From: Daphnia carinata
Lineage: Eukaryota > Arthropoda > Branchiopoda > Diplostraca > Daphniidae
Assembly: GCF_022539665.2 (NCBI RefSeq)
Contig: NC_081335.1
Location: 4,340,001 to 4,404,000, forward strand
DNA: 64,000 bases
Direction of reading: 5' to 3'
Shown here: one piece after another, positions 1-10,874 of the stretch
Layout of the letters: every line of letters begins with the position of its first letter
Position numbering within the stretch: position 1 is the first letter of the stretch
Notes under the pieces: model-generated
Database searches by the model: none
What the model saw: only the letters and a program-made list of their open reading frames with translations
What the model was told of the DNA's origin: nothing
Translations under genes and position numbers: made by a program

Positions 1-2207
1 CATAAACAATAAAGGTGAATTGAGCAAGCTAAATAAAAAAAAAAATTTGTTAAATGTAATGTGTGAACACAGACAATGAGAGAAAAAAATTTTGCAAAAA
101 AATTTTATAAAAAAAAATTTATTGACAATTCTCTGCACATCACAATTATTTTTGCAACTTTAAAAAGGCACAATTACCCTTTCAAAAGTTGCCGTCAACC
201 CAGGCAGGGGGAGACACTGCCTTGTTGACCCACCGGGGAGATTACCCGGTGATTGGCTAAGAGAAGCCGGAAGAAGAGCTGAAGATTTGGAACATTTTTA
301 CAGGAGCGATTAACCTTTAGTTCGGATTTGTGGGCAGCCACGTCACCCTCCGTGAACACATCATCGGACGAAGCGGCACCCCACGTCCCCTTTCCGGCCA
401 GAGCCCTCCAAACCTCGGTATATGTTGTTTTTATATATACCGTACAGTAGGGGCATGACCCCCTACGGGCTTATTACGAGTCAAGGGGAAACGGGGCTAC
501 GGAAAGGAAGGGAGCCCAGATATGCACTTCAATTTTTTAAATATAAAATACCGTCTCAGGAATCCAAATTAAGTATAGAAATGTCATGTCATCCATTCAA
601 TCATTACAATTTATTCAGTCTCTTGCCCCAACCAAGAATCTTTTCAGATCCAATGATACTATTAACCTATGCAGAGAAAAGAAAAACAACACTATTAAGC
701 ATCTCAATTGTTGCTCATGTGACTTACATGACTTATAGATTCAACTTCTGGCAGAAGCTTGGGAAAGGCCATACAAATTGCAGATGAAAATCATTGTATA
801 AGGCTCTTGAATGATAAAATAGCACCCCTAGAATGTTGCATTGTTGATAGTTGTGTTCCCAGTATGCTGAAAATCCTTTCCTATTGGACAAATTTTTTTT
901 TTTAGATTAGACATGGTTGGCAAAAGCAGGAGAAATGCTTTGTCATAAATTCAAAAAATTTTTAAGAAAATTCCTTTCATACCTAAAAAGTCCATGTATG
1001 ATTTTCATCGCTGCAATGCCAATGAAATGAAACATCTTTAGGGGCATTTAAGTACCCAGCTTCACCAACACTCTGAACATAAATGACAAGTTGTTCTTTA
1101 GCAAGAGAAGCAGAATTATTTGAGGCTTCTAGCTGTGACCGAACTATAAGGGATTGCTGTTACACAGGATTCATTCACACAAGATGGTACTTCTCATTAG
1201 ACAATTTGCATACTCTATTACTTTACCTCATACCTTAATGGTAATGCACTTTCAGTGTTTTTCAACTGTAGGCTCACTCTTCCACCCTGTAACACTTCCA
1301 GACTTGACTTGATCCCCCACTAAAATTCTGTGAATGCAAAATAATAGCATTAAAAATACTTTTTCGATAGACAAAAAACCGAAAAGTACCTAATTCATGT
1401 TTTATGTTGAACTCATGCTATTTCTGGGTTCCGCACCACACCCATTTTCAGCCCAAATACGGTCCCACAATTGTTCACTTCCTTCACTGCATGGACTTAT
1501 TACTAACAATTCTTTTAGTGCAGCACTAACACAATTTAACTTTAACACACTGTCAGGTGGTAGACTGAATAACTAAACAATAAATAATTGTTTTTTAAAA
1601 TTCTATACTTATTTTGAATTCTTATTTGAAAAGTTTACTTACCTGACTGTGTTCACCTAATGCCAACTCATCCTCACGTTCAGTTAGGGAAGAGTTTTGA
1701 AAAACCTCCTTCACTGTTTGGAAACTGTTCTGTTCCAATTTGTTCTTTTCCCCTAGCTGAGCTTGTAGACTCAAAATTTGAGCTACAAAACACAAATGAA
1801 TAAAAGCAAATAAATAGAATCATTACGTATTAGGCCTTACCATCCTTGGCTTTGCTGTTATCTAATATTTTGTGTTGTTCCAATAATTGGGCCTGCAGCT
1901 TCATAATTTGATCTAATAAGAAATAATTAATAATTGAAAACTAATATAATAATGTTGATACTTACCATCCTTTTGTTGTATTATCTTATCCATTTTTCAA
2001 TTGTTCCTCCAGACACGCGTTATTCTCCATCCACGCTACTGAACTAACTGCGAATGGCATCCAATAGACTGAAATTGCCTACGCCAGTAATAACGAGTCT
2101 GAGCGTTAGATGGCTACGTGTCGGAAAAAAAGAAAAAAGTGTGATTTTTTTTTTTTTTTGGCGAAATTTTTTTTTTTTTTGTGTAAAACGGATTGCCATA
2201 TTGCCAT
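1..2207 (-). mobile_element. Repeat-family element, copy A (left edge cut by window)
   Basis: Highly similar to the two arms of the large inverted repeat at 56575-62690. The block beginning at base 1 matches 59335-59390 in reverse complement, and similarity runs to about 2207, where a shared stretch ending in gattgccata stops. Copy A lacks the extra 0.6 kb found at the outer ends of the arms. Its inner end lies outside the window, so it may itself be half of a second inverted repeat. It carries a spliced minus-strand coding unit (1252-1993), AT-rich homopolymer stretches and a GC-rich block near 180-420 that is the best conserved part. I recognise no transposase or reverse transcriptase, so the class is unknown. 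Confidence 0.75.
1252..1993 (-). pseudogene. Repeat-encoded coiled-coil protein, copy A, frameshifted
   Basis: Five putative exons on the minus strand: 1966-1993, 1841-1912, 1643-1782, 1390-1572 and 1252-1327, joined by GT-AG introns with consistent phase. Exons 1-3 encode a Gln/Lys/Leu-rich segment with coiled-coil character. Exon 4 encodes a Ser/Cys/Trp-containing stretch. In this copy exon 4 has lost one base relative to both other copies (around 1430), so its second half is out of frame and reaches a stop. I do not recognise the family. The shared exon structure in three copies argues that the unit was once expressed. Confidence 0.45.
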
Positions 2208-2341
2208 ACCTCTGGAGTGTTCAAAGTTCTGAAACTGGGGTTTCGGTGTCAATCTACGGACCGCTATGGTAGTTCGCATCAACGCCGCTAGCCTCGCCGC
2301 ACGCGGGCGTTTATGCCGCATCCTTGTCAGGGAATTTAACG

Positions 2342-3532
2342 ATGTTTCGAAAGAAGTTCATAACAGTAACAAGTGTTGCGTTTGGCAGCTTTTTGGCCGG
2401 ATTTGCTACTGATAAATTTTATTTTTCGTCAATTAAAAACACAAAATTTTTAGAAGGTACAATAACAAACCACGATGATGTTCTACTGTCTAAACCTGGC
2501 TTACCAATATTTGGTACGGTATCTGCTGCTTCAATTGTACCTGCGAATACTAAACTTGATGAACGCAGGAGTATTCCTCCTGAACCAATCCCTGGTGCCT
2601 CTCGGGTTTCTCAGGTACGAAAAATAAATGCGACTTTTCTATACAACTCTGTTCCTAGTTAAATAATGGTTATTTAACATATTAGATTATGAGATTTGGG
2701 TTTCCTGGATTAGACAATGTGAGATCGCTGGATGATTACATATTATCCTATGACAGAAGAAACAGAACTGCCCATTGGGTATTTGAACACCTAACTGCTG
2801 AAACTGTTGCATACAATGAAAAAGTTGATCGTTCAAAATGTGATTTTGTTGAAGATGAATCAGTCCACCCCTACTTTAGATCATCTAATTCTGATTACAA
2901 AGCTAGTGGTTTTGACAGAGGTCACTTAGCTGCAGCTGGAAACCATAGAAAAGATCAACTACACTGCCAACAAACTTTCCTATTATCTAACATGTCACCA
3001 CAAGTTGGAAAAGGTTTCAATCGAGACTCATGGAATAGACTGGAAAGACATGTCCGGAATCTGACAAAGAGCAACAAAAATGTTTATGTCTGCACAGGTA
3101 TTTGGAATGATTTTTTTGGAGTTAACACTTAAAAATCAAATAAATTCTTTGTTGTTGTTTAGGGCCACTCTATCTGCCTAGGTAATCGAAGTTTTATATA
3201 TACTTATTTTTTCTTTCAAATGTATACAATATTTTGTCTTCTTTAGGAAAGAAGCAGATGGTAAAATGTATGTTAAGTATCAAGTAATAGGCAAAAATCA
3301 TGTTGCAGTACCTACACATTTTTTCAAAGTCATTGTCATGGAAAACCACAAACAGGAACTGTCATTAGAATCTTATGTTATGCCAAATCAACCAATTGAT
3401 GATAAAACACCATTAACTCTTTTCCAAGTAGCTCCAGAAACAGTGGAACGAGCGGCTGGACTTTTATTCTTTGACAAATTGTCTCTTGACAAATTAAAAA
3501 CAATTAATGGGAAAAGTGAAGTTTGGTTGTAG
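2342..3532 (+). CDS. ENDOG: Endonuclease G, mitochondrial
   Basis: DNA/RNA non-specific nuclease of the mitochondrial intermembrane space, released in apoptosis and implicated in mtDNA turnover. Exons: 2342-2614, 2686-3097, 3163-3181, 3247-3532, phases consistent. An N-terminal hydrophobic stretch (VAFGSFLAGFA) follows a basic start and fits a mitochondrial presequence/anchor. The catalytic DRGH motif is intact (GFDRGHLAAAGNH), as are the NMSPQ and N-x3-W-x2-LE metal-site residues. The third exon is only 19 nt. An upstream in-frame TTG at 2324 is not a eukaryotic start, so the ATG at 2342 is used. The gene is convergent with STIP1 (200 bp between stops). Its ATG lies about 135 bp from the end of repeat copy A. 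Confidence 0.95.
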
Positions 3533-3641
3533 AATTTACACATTTACTGTTGATTAGTGCCAACTCATTATTTGAGTACAAGACAGAGCAATGGATGCAA
3601 AAGAAACATTCAACCTTATGATTTATATTCTTTCTGTATTA

Positions 3642-3647
3642 TTTAAT
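3642..3647 (-). terminator. Poly(A) signal (ATTAAA) for STIP1
   Basis: Reverse complement reads ATTAAA, 85 nt beyond the STIP1 stop codon. This common variant hexamer is at a plausible distance; no cleavage site was verified. Confidence 0.4.
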
Positions 3648-3731
3648 GAAGAAGAATACAAGACTTGATAATCATATCGATCGAAATGTAACTCCACTCG
3701 GATTCTTATAAAAGCGACCATGTACATTTAA

Positions 3732-5901
3732 TTAATGAATGGAAATCAACCCTGATTCAATCAACTTCTGGATTTTAGCGGCGATGGCTGGATTTTTCAA
3801 ATGACTGAAAAGAAAAAACGATAAATGTTAGAAATTGTTTTACAGAATTGCCTAATAATACTTACTCTTGAAGAGCGCGGGGTTCATTTTGCATTTGTTC
3901 TAAAATCATGCGCATTGCAGGATCGCGCAGTATCGCCTGTACTTCAGGGTCCGCCATCGCTCTCTTGCGTACTTCTTCGGGATTCGAGTTTGTTTGCATC
4001 ATACAAGCTCGGTAACCATCAAGCGCTTCCTGATAACGGAATAAAAAGGTTCTTAAGAATTTTAAATGTTTGGAAAAAGAACAACTACCGATGCGTTTGG
4101 GTCAAGTTCCATGGCTTTTTGAAAAGCAGCAGAAGCCTTACTGTACTGCTGCATTCCTTGGAGAATTTTCCCTTTCCGAATCCACCCCTTAACTGAATAT
4201 GACAAAAAGGTATTAAAATCGAAGCTCATTTTTTTCCAAACTGCACATCTTACCAAACGTTGGTTCAAGCTCTAAACACGAATCGCAATCTTTTAAACCT
4301 AAATCGAACGCTGCCAATTTCGTATAACAGGCAGCACGATTGCTGTAAACTTTTGCGTCGCTAGGATTCCGCTTTATCGCTTCTGAGTAGCACTTTAACG
4401 CATCGGCATATTGACCTAGGCGGCAGAAAAACACAATTTGTTTTACGTTACTATACTTCTACAAACCACAATAAAAAAAAAATAATCAGACCTTTACGGA
4501 AGAACTCGTTTCCTTTTTCCTTCTCCTGCTCAGCAATTTCGGGATTGATATACGCCTTGCGTTCTTCTTCGCGAATCAGGCTTTCCACTTCAGACAACAG
4601 AGTTTTCGTTTCGGGAGAGCGGAATTCGGAAAGAGATTTTTCGAAATTCAATTTCGCATTTGTAAAATCCTAAAAACTCCAACTGTGGTTTCAGCTGACT
4701 TTCAACAACAGCAGAAAATCATTAGTACCTTAAGCTTCTTGTAGGAGTTACCAATACGCGTGTATGCCTTGGCTATGAGTTTAAAGTCGGCCCTGTTTTC
4801 TCTTCCAATGTCAATGGCTTGCTTACATAATTCGATACACTTTAGGTAATCCTTTTGTTCAAAATGAACAGCAGCCAAATTGGTGATGTAAGTCATGTCA
4901 GTTGGATCTAGTTCAACAGCTTTGTTGTAATGTTCCAATGCCGCAACAAAATTCTTTTTCTTGTAGGCAGCATTTCCTTTTTCTTTTTCACTGAGGGCCT
5001 TTGCACATTTTTTATATGCTGATTAATTGTTCAATATGAGAATGACAGTAATGTACCATTTTTTTGTTTTCCGGTAAAGCATCATATTTAGCTTTTTCCT
5101 CCTTCTTTCTTTCCTCTTCTTCCCTTTTTTTCTTCTCCTCTTTTGGATCAAGTCGTGGAGAAGGTTCTGTAGTGTCCATTGGTTCATCTCCTGCATAGTA
5201 TATTGCCTTTTATTAGACACTTCTAAACATAACTATTTTCTATCTTACCTTCGGCTGATGCCTCCAGGTCTACTCCTAGCAAGACACTGAGGGTTGCCAA
5301 TACTCTTGGATCCCCTAACTTAGTGGCCATGGCACTTGGGTTATTCTGAAGGTCTTGTATCAACTGGAGGTAAGAAGGATCTTCAAACATTGCCTTTGTT
5401 TTTGGGTTGTTCTGTAGTTTGCTCATGACATCTGGGCCTGAAAATGGATTCATGAGTTTGGCTCCATGCTGATTTGCCTCCAGTTTTGCTCTGACTTCTT
5501 GAAGACCTTCTTTAAGTTGCTCATTGTTTGGTTCATATTTAAGACCTTCTTCATAAGCTGTTTGAGCTTCACCGTCACGTCCAAGATATGCTAATGCAGC
5601 ACCCTTTCTCGAGTATCCTTTTACCCAATCAGGTTTCAAAGAAACAGTTTTCTCTGCATCTTGTAAAGCTTCAAGATATTTTCCTGCTTTGGCGTAAGCA
5701 GCTGATCGGTTCCTGTAAAGGACATGATTTTCTGGATCTATGGCTAACGCTTCGGAATAAAGTCCCACAGCTTCGTCTAATTTGCCGGCTGCTAGGGCGG
5801 CATTTCCCTGATCTTTGAGTTGTGTAGCCTAATCCATGAAATCAAAGCTCATAACCGACCGCCTGTGAAATGTTAGAATAATATGTTACCTTGTTTGCCA
5901 T
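3732..5901 (-). CDS. STIP1: Hsp70-Hsp90 organising protein (Hop/STIP1)
   Basis: Cytosolic co-chaperone that bridges HSP70 and HSP90 through TPR domains. Nine exons (high to low): 5890-5901, 5249-5828, 5057-5190, 4729-4998, 4492-4669, 4254-4415, 4089-4192, 3866-4029, 3732-3804; 558 residues, close to human STIP1. Visible order: TPR1 (about residues 5-115), DP1/STI1 domain ([18 protein letters not shown]), charged linker, TPR2A with the N-x-A-A carboxylate-clamp pattern, TPR2B ([10 protein letters not shown]), and C-terminal DP2 (RAMADPEVQ...ILEQMQNEP). The first coding exon is 12 nt (MANK). A four-unit heat shock element lies about 150 bp upstream, which fits stress induction. Confidence 0.97.
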
Positions 5902-6047
5902 TTTACGGCAAGACAATTAGGAACAGTACGTAGAGACCAAAACGTTGATCTAAATAGGTTCACTTGCAGACTGTCAATGAAACGTTTAAAGGAGCAGCAA
6001 GCCGATCTCTACTCTCTGTATGCGAGGGAAAATACTCGAGGTCGACC

Positions 6048-6067
6048 AGAAACTTCGGGAACTTTCC
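6048..6067 (-). promoter_or_regulatory. Perfect four-unit heat shock element upstream of STIP1
   Basis: Four contiguous alternating pentamers of the nGAAn/nTTCn type with no mismatch: GAA at 6049-6051, TTC at 6054-6056, GAA at 6059-6061, TTC at 6064-6066. It lies 147-166 bp upstream of the STIP1 ATG. HSF1 trimers bind such arrays, and Hop genes are classical heat shock targets, so this is very likely the stress-response element. Confidence 0.85.
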
Positions 6068-6357
6068 GTCTGCCGAAAATTCAAAGGTCTAGATACAACA
6101 TGACGGCCTGGTCTTCGAACAGTGCCACAGATTTTCGAAACACCTCGTTGTCGATGTCGTTTTCCTACTCGAGTTCTATAAGCATAAATTAATAACTAAA
6201 TAACGTAACACTTCGTAGCAGGGGTAATTCTTTTTATAAGGAACACAATTTATGGGTTCAAATATTGGTGTGGTATGTATCTTTGCGATCCATAGCAAGT
6301 TTTTTTTTACGTAGAAAAATCATTAATATAATGGCTAATTTGTAATTTTAATGTTTC

Positions 6358-6372
6358 CCTCTAGGGGGCAGC
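6358..6372 (+). promoter_or_regulatory. CTCF-like motif
   Basis: Matches the core CTCF consensus CCASYAGRKGGCRS except for one position in the first half (T for A). It sits between STIP1 and SLC19. Motif match only. Confidence 0.3.
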
Positions 6373-6652
6373 TTAAGTATGGCTAAATTTTTCGAACTGG
6401 CCTCAATTATGGTATCTCACCGTGCTGTACCGTGTTGTTTTTATTACTGATTTATGGTGCTAGCCCCTAGGTATCCACTTACTAATGATTCAATAACTTT
6501 CTTAACTTCGAACAATTTCCAAATTTTGCAGTAGAAAGGGAAAAACTTGTCAAAAAGATCTCCAGAATTCTAATGTTTAATTGAGATGGATACTGTATTG
6601 TTGCGTTGTTTCTTATACATACAAAAAAAATCCCACAACTTTGGATTGTTTA

Positions 6653-6658
6653 TTTATT
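6653..6658 (-). terminator. Poly(A) signal (AATAAA) for the SLC19 gene
   Basis: AATAAA on the minus strand, 127 nt after the SLC19 stop codon; the only canonical hexamer close to that stop. Confidence 0.45.
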
Positions 6659-6784
6659 GTTTTGTGCTAAAATATTAAATCTTTGTCCTCTTTCACGACT
6701 AGAGATATTTGCACCTTCTACTTTTCTATAACTGGAAAGACTTGTTGCGTTGCCTAAAGAATCATATTATCAATTACAATTGTC

Positions 6785-8523
6785 CTACGTTTCCGCACGA
6801 TGTCGACCACTTCGACGTCCGGCGTTATAGGCTGCCATGGAAATAAACACGACACCAAGGACAACGTAGTAACCCCCATATACTTTAAACTAAAGAATGC
6901 CATGTGTTAGATTTAATAGAAAGTAATGCCTTCTTAACGTACTTGATCTGGTGGGGCGAGCGCAAGTCCGGCACTGTCAGCCACAATCAAAGTAAGAATG
7001 GTCTGGAAAAAGAGAGCTAGGAAAGTATTGATTCCGAATACCAGCCCATAGCTCTCCTGTTTCAACCCTTTGGCCACCTCTGAACTATAATTATAACAAC
7101 GTAATTACGAAACTACCAACCATAACATAATAGCCAAAATAAGTACCTAGCAATAGTTATGAGTACACTGTAAGTTATGCAAAATGCCATGTATGTGACA
7201 TACGTCACCCATAGCTCATTTGTCGTTCCAGCTATGTATAACATAGCACCTTCAAATAACGATATCACAGCTATTACAGGCTCGCCGTATATGGACCAAT
7301 TGACAGGGGTATAGCCAATGGCCACAATTGCCAGAGCGCCTAATGTTAACGTCGATATTAAGTCATTTTTAGTTACTTGTTTACTAAATAATTTTTTTTT
7401 TACTCAAAAAAGTATGTAGTGCTTCTACAGCGCCATTGTAGATATTGGTTGCTTCCGAAGTATAAGCCACTGTTTCCCACAGTGGCTGGATATAGTTCAG
7501 TACTTGAAAGTAACCGCACATCGCAAATGCCCACCTTGAACGAGATGAAGAGTAAATTATAAAACAATCGAGAAAGAGAATGTTGTTACTCTTCACTAAG
7601 GATTCATTGGTAAGTAAATCATACCAAAGAGACCACTTGAGCATGTATGCATTTGAAAATGAAGCCTTGAAATCAATCCAAAGAAGACGATAGACCGATG
7701 TCAACGTCCATTCGGGTTCCGATTCGCTATCTTCAGTTGTAATCTGATGAACTTCTTTTACATCGTGCGTTTGTTGGCTATTGAGCTGATCCTGCGCTTT
7801 GTCGTCTTCTCTTGGCTTTCCACGATGGAAATAGATGGATTGAGATACACTGGGTAGAAAACACGCGACAACAGTTGCCGCCGAAACAAAAGCCAGGGAT
7901 ATAAAGTTTAGGGTGTAATAGTCACACAGTCCAGTTGCAACGAGCACCTGACCCAAAATACCTGCAACACATCTGCCTGTCAACAGAGCAGCTTGAGTGT
8001 ACGCTGTGACCACCTGAAACTTGGACAGAGGTACTTGAGCATAAATATAGGTGTTGTATGCAATTTGGGTAGCTGTAGCGGCAGCATACAAAAACTCCAC
8101 TCCCTGGTTATACACATATTAATAATCAAGTGTTTACTAATTTTGTTGTTTTAAAAGTGCCACATACCTGCATTGCTGCTACTCCTTGACCCCAGATAAG
8201 GACACACCATGTCATTATGTAGCATATTCCTTCAAACACAATTACAGGTTTGTACAACAAAAAATCTGTGACCAGGAAAACCACAACTAAAAGTGCCAGG
8301 TACGAGTAGGTCCAAACTGGGAAAATTTCTGAATAAACCTGATGCCAAAAAATTGTGAACATTAACACAGCAGTAAATGGTCGTAGCAAAATCTAACCTG
8401 ATCTGTAGTCAAGTTTTTCCATGGACCAACAAGGTACTCTGTCAAAAATGGTTCAGAAGGCCTCAATTCCTTAAGAACACCAAAGAGGCATAATAACAAA
8501 CAAATTTTGAACCACCTCTCCAT
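6785..8523 (-). CDS. SLC19-family thiamine/folate transporter
   Basis: Multi-pass plasma-membrane transporter of the SLC19 (reduced folate carrier/thiamine transporter) family. Exons: 8398-8523, 8168-8338, 7625-8103, 7404-7534, 7147-7339, 6943-7084, 6785-6889; 448 residues. Family landmarks: FLTEYLVGPWKN in the first extracellular loop, LLYKPV after TM2, a long charged central loop (about residues 195-235, Asp/Glu/Gln-rich) between TM6 and TM7, then WWAFAMCGYFQVLNYIQPLWE. About twelve hydrophobic segments are visible. Substrate (thiamine or folate) cannot be told from the sequence. The intron 7535-7624 is 90 nt, in frame and without stops; the family alignment (LWWAFA) supports its removal. 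The C-terminus is short and basic (GRRSGRHRAET). Confidence 0.9.
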
Positions 8524-10874
8524 TGTGCTCTCAGGAAATGACGAGTATGATGCAAGACCTTAACAGGATCCTACCGTTGTTTTACATGCAGATTTAAAGC
8601 AACTGGGATAAGATCGTGAGATTAGTCGAACTGAATAATACCCCTAACTCAAGTTATCATAGACCGAACGGTAAAAACCGGAGAAACTGTATGAACCTAA
8701 AGCTGGGCAGATACATCATACTGCCTGTACAAAACTTGGACTTTTTGAACTTCTCTTTTTTTTCTTCTCTTCAGATGATCTCCTATTACGTCACGCGGAA
8801 ATCCTTCGTCTGCAAAGCCATCTATCGTCATAAGAAACCACTTCTGGATTTCTCAATAATAACACAGGAATAATAAACGAAATGGTAGTCGAACAAATGT
8901 TTGCGTAAATAACGAGCACATGTTTTTCTATTAGTCCAATCGTTTATAATGAGTACACAAAAGTATAAAGGGGCGGGGGCGAAATCGGAGGGGAGGGGAT
9001 ACTTCAAAGTAGGCAGGAGAATATATAGCGGGCGGGACCAAAGGCCACCACCACAATGCACACACATGAAAGCATTGTACTCTCTTATTTCATTAAATCT
9101 CAACCACAAAATGTTTTTTTTTTCTTTTCCTCTTGGCTCTCAATTCCATGTTACTTGAATAATAGATGTAATAACGAACAGAAAAAGAAAAACGCCACTA
9201 TTTTTTTCACACGCGTCAATGGTAAATTATATCTTCGTTTAGCTCTATGATATAATGCATATTATATAAGGGGGCGAGTGCGTAGAAAATATTACTTGCT
9301 TCTTTTTTTTTTCTTCCACTTCCCTCGCCATTCGTGTCATATACAACGCGTTCGTGTATGTGTTGTACGTGTGCAATTTGCGTATTAACAAAGATATTTT
9401 TTTTTCTTTTTCCCTCGACCACTGATGCGATGTCGGGAATTTTTTTTCTTCTTTTTTTTTTTTAAACATTTTTTTTTATTGTTTTCTTCCTTTCTAGCCC
9501 GGGATAATGGAGGGATCATATTAACGAAACAGAGGATATAAAGAGAGTTTTGTGTGTCTGTGTGTGTCTAAGCCCTGTGTGGAAATAAAATCGAAAACAA
9601 AAAAACTTGAGATGACGACAAAAGAGATTTGAGTCGGGGTGGACTGGGGAAAGGAGGGAAAAAAAAAACAAACAAACCAAATGGATGAATGCGTATCGTT
9701 TCACGCGCAATTTACAAAGGGTACTTTTGACACAAGCAGCTGATTTTTTTTTCTTCTTCCGAATGCAATTATTTTTAAGTTTACATATTTACTCTAAGAG
9801 GCCACAGAATGTTTAACGCTTCACTGTGAACCGGGCGAATGCGGGAAACGAGAAAAACAAAAAAAAAAAACTCGATATTTCACAACTTGGTAATTTCATT
9901 TCGTGTGTGTTTCTTTAAAGAGGGGGGGTTTCTCTCAACGCTACTGGGCCTTCACGCGTGATCGTTGCTCTCGAATATGCCACAAAGACACAAAGTTAAG
10001 CTCTTCTCCTAAGTTCGAACTCGTGCTTCGATCCAGCGGCGATGAAAAAGGCACAACCTATGTTTTCGTGAAAAAAAAAAATGTTTTTTTTTCTTCTGCT
10101 ATTTCCCTCTTCGTGTCTGTCAAACGCATTTGGGAAGTCGACGCAAAAAAAAAAAAAAACGCACGAAAATGTGTAACAAGGATAGCGAGCTGACGAAAAG
10201 GAACCGGCCCGTCACGTGACCAAACGAAAAAGAGAACAAAAAAAAAATGAACGAAAAAAAAAATTCATTTAAATAATAATAAAAGAAAAAAAAAGGATAA
10301 ACACGACCTGAATAGATCGTGCGTAATTTCTTTTCTTTTTGTTTTGTTTCAATTCAACGGTTTTGCACTTGGGTTCGTTATGTGTGTCTCCTGACGAGGA
10401 TAGCGAAGTGAGAGATAAGGACTGTTGTGGTCACGTGAACGAGATCGGATAAGTGTTTGTTAAACTTGATTAAGCTGTGACACTTTTTGCTTCCCTCCTA
10501 AGCCTTCTTTTTTTCTTTTCTCGTTTCAAAAATGAGAGGCACTTTGGCAAGTAAATTTTTTTCTTTTTCCGTACGCGATCAAGAGAGAGAAAAAAAAAAA
10601 AAAAAAAAAAAAAGAGAGAAACAATTTTCTATGTCACCTAAACGTGAGGGACATTTGCTTCCCTTTTTTTTGGTATTGCAAACGAAACAACAAAAAATGC
10701 TTTTACAATAAATACCCGGTAAGAAGGCAAACTAAGTCTACATTTCCTTTGTGTGTGTATCTAGCGAAGATATCAGGAAAAAAAAAAAATCAAATGAAAG
10801 CGTGAGCGACCTTTTTTTTTATGACGAGCCGTTTCTTCTCTTTAAGTTTTTCTCTTATTTTTTTTTTTTGCTGG
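8524..10874. other. Intergenic: AT- and homopolymer-rich; likely contains the AFF4/lilli 3' UTR
   Basis: About 2.3 kb without a supportable gene. Dense poly-A and poly-T runs, including about 24 A near 10590, and several short TG/CA tracts. Minus-strand AATAAA at 9475-9480 could end a 1.4 kb lilliputian 3' UTR. ORFs here read as Lys/Phe-rich shadows of the homopolymers. Confidence 0.5.

Larger units (their letters stand above)
5902..6784. other. Intergenic: STIP1 promoter and SLC19 3' flank
   Basis: Contains the heat shock element (6048-6067), a CTCF-like motif (6358-6372) and the SLC19 poly(A) signal. A 71-codon ORF at 5977-6192 overlaps the heat shock element; I do not accept it as a gene. 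Confidence 0.6.

Noticed and set aside
422-787. 121-codon ORF, with a similar 130-codon ORF at 60415-60807
   Set aside because: It looks conserved only because the repeat copies are similar. Many differences change residues, and the left-arm copy has a stop in the same frame (RFNF-stop). The spliced unit on the opposite strand is the better coding candidate.
2324-2341. Upstream TTG start for ENDOG (and at 21166 for the LRR-Ig gene)
   Set aside because: TTG is not a normal eukaryotic start; an ATG follows within six codons in each case.
5977-6192. 71-codon plus-strand ORF upstream of STIP1
   Set aside because: It overlaps a perfect heat shock element in the STIP1 promoter, is Ser-rich at its end and has no recognisable domain.
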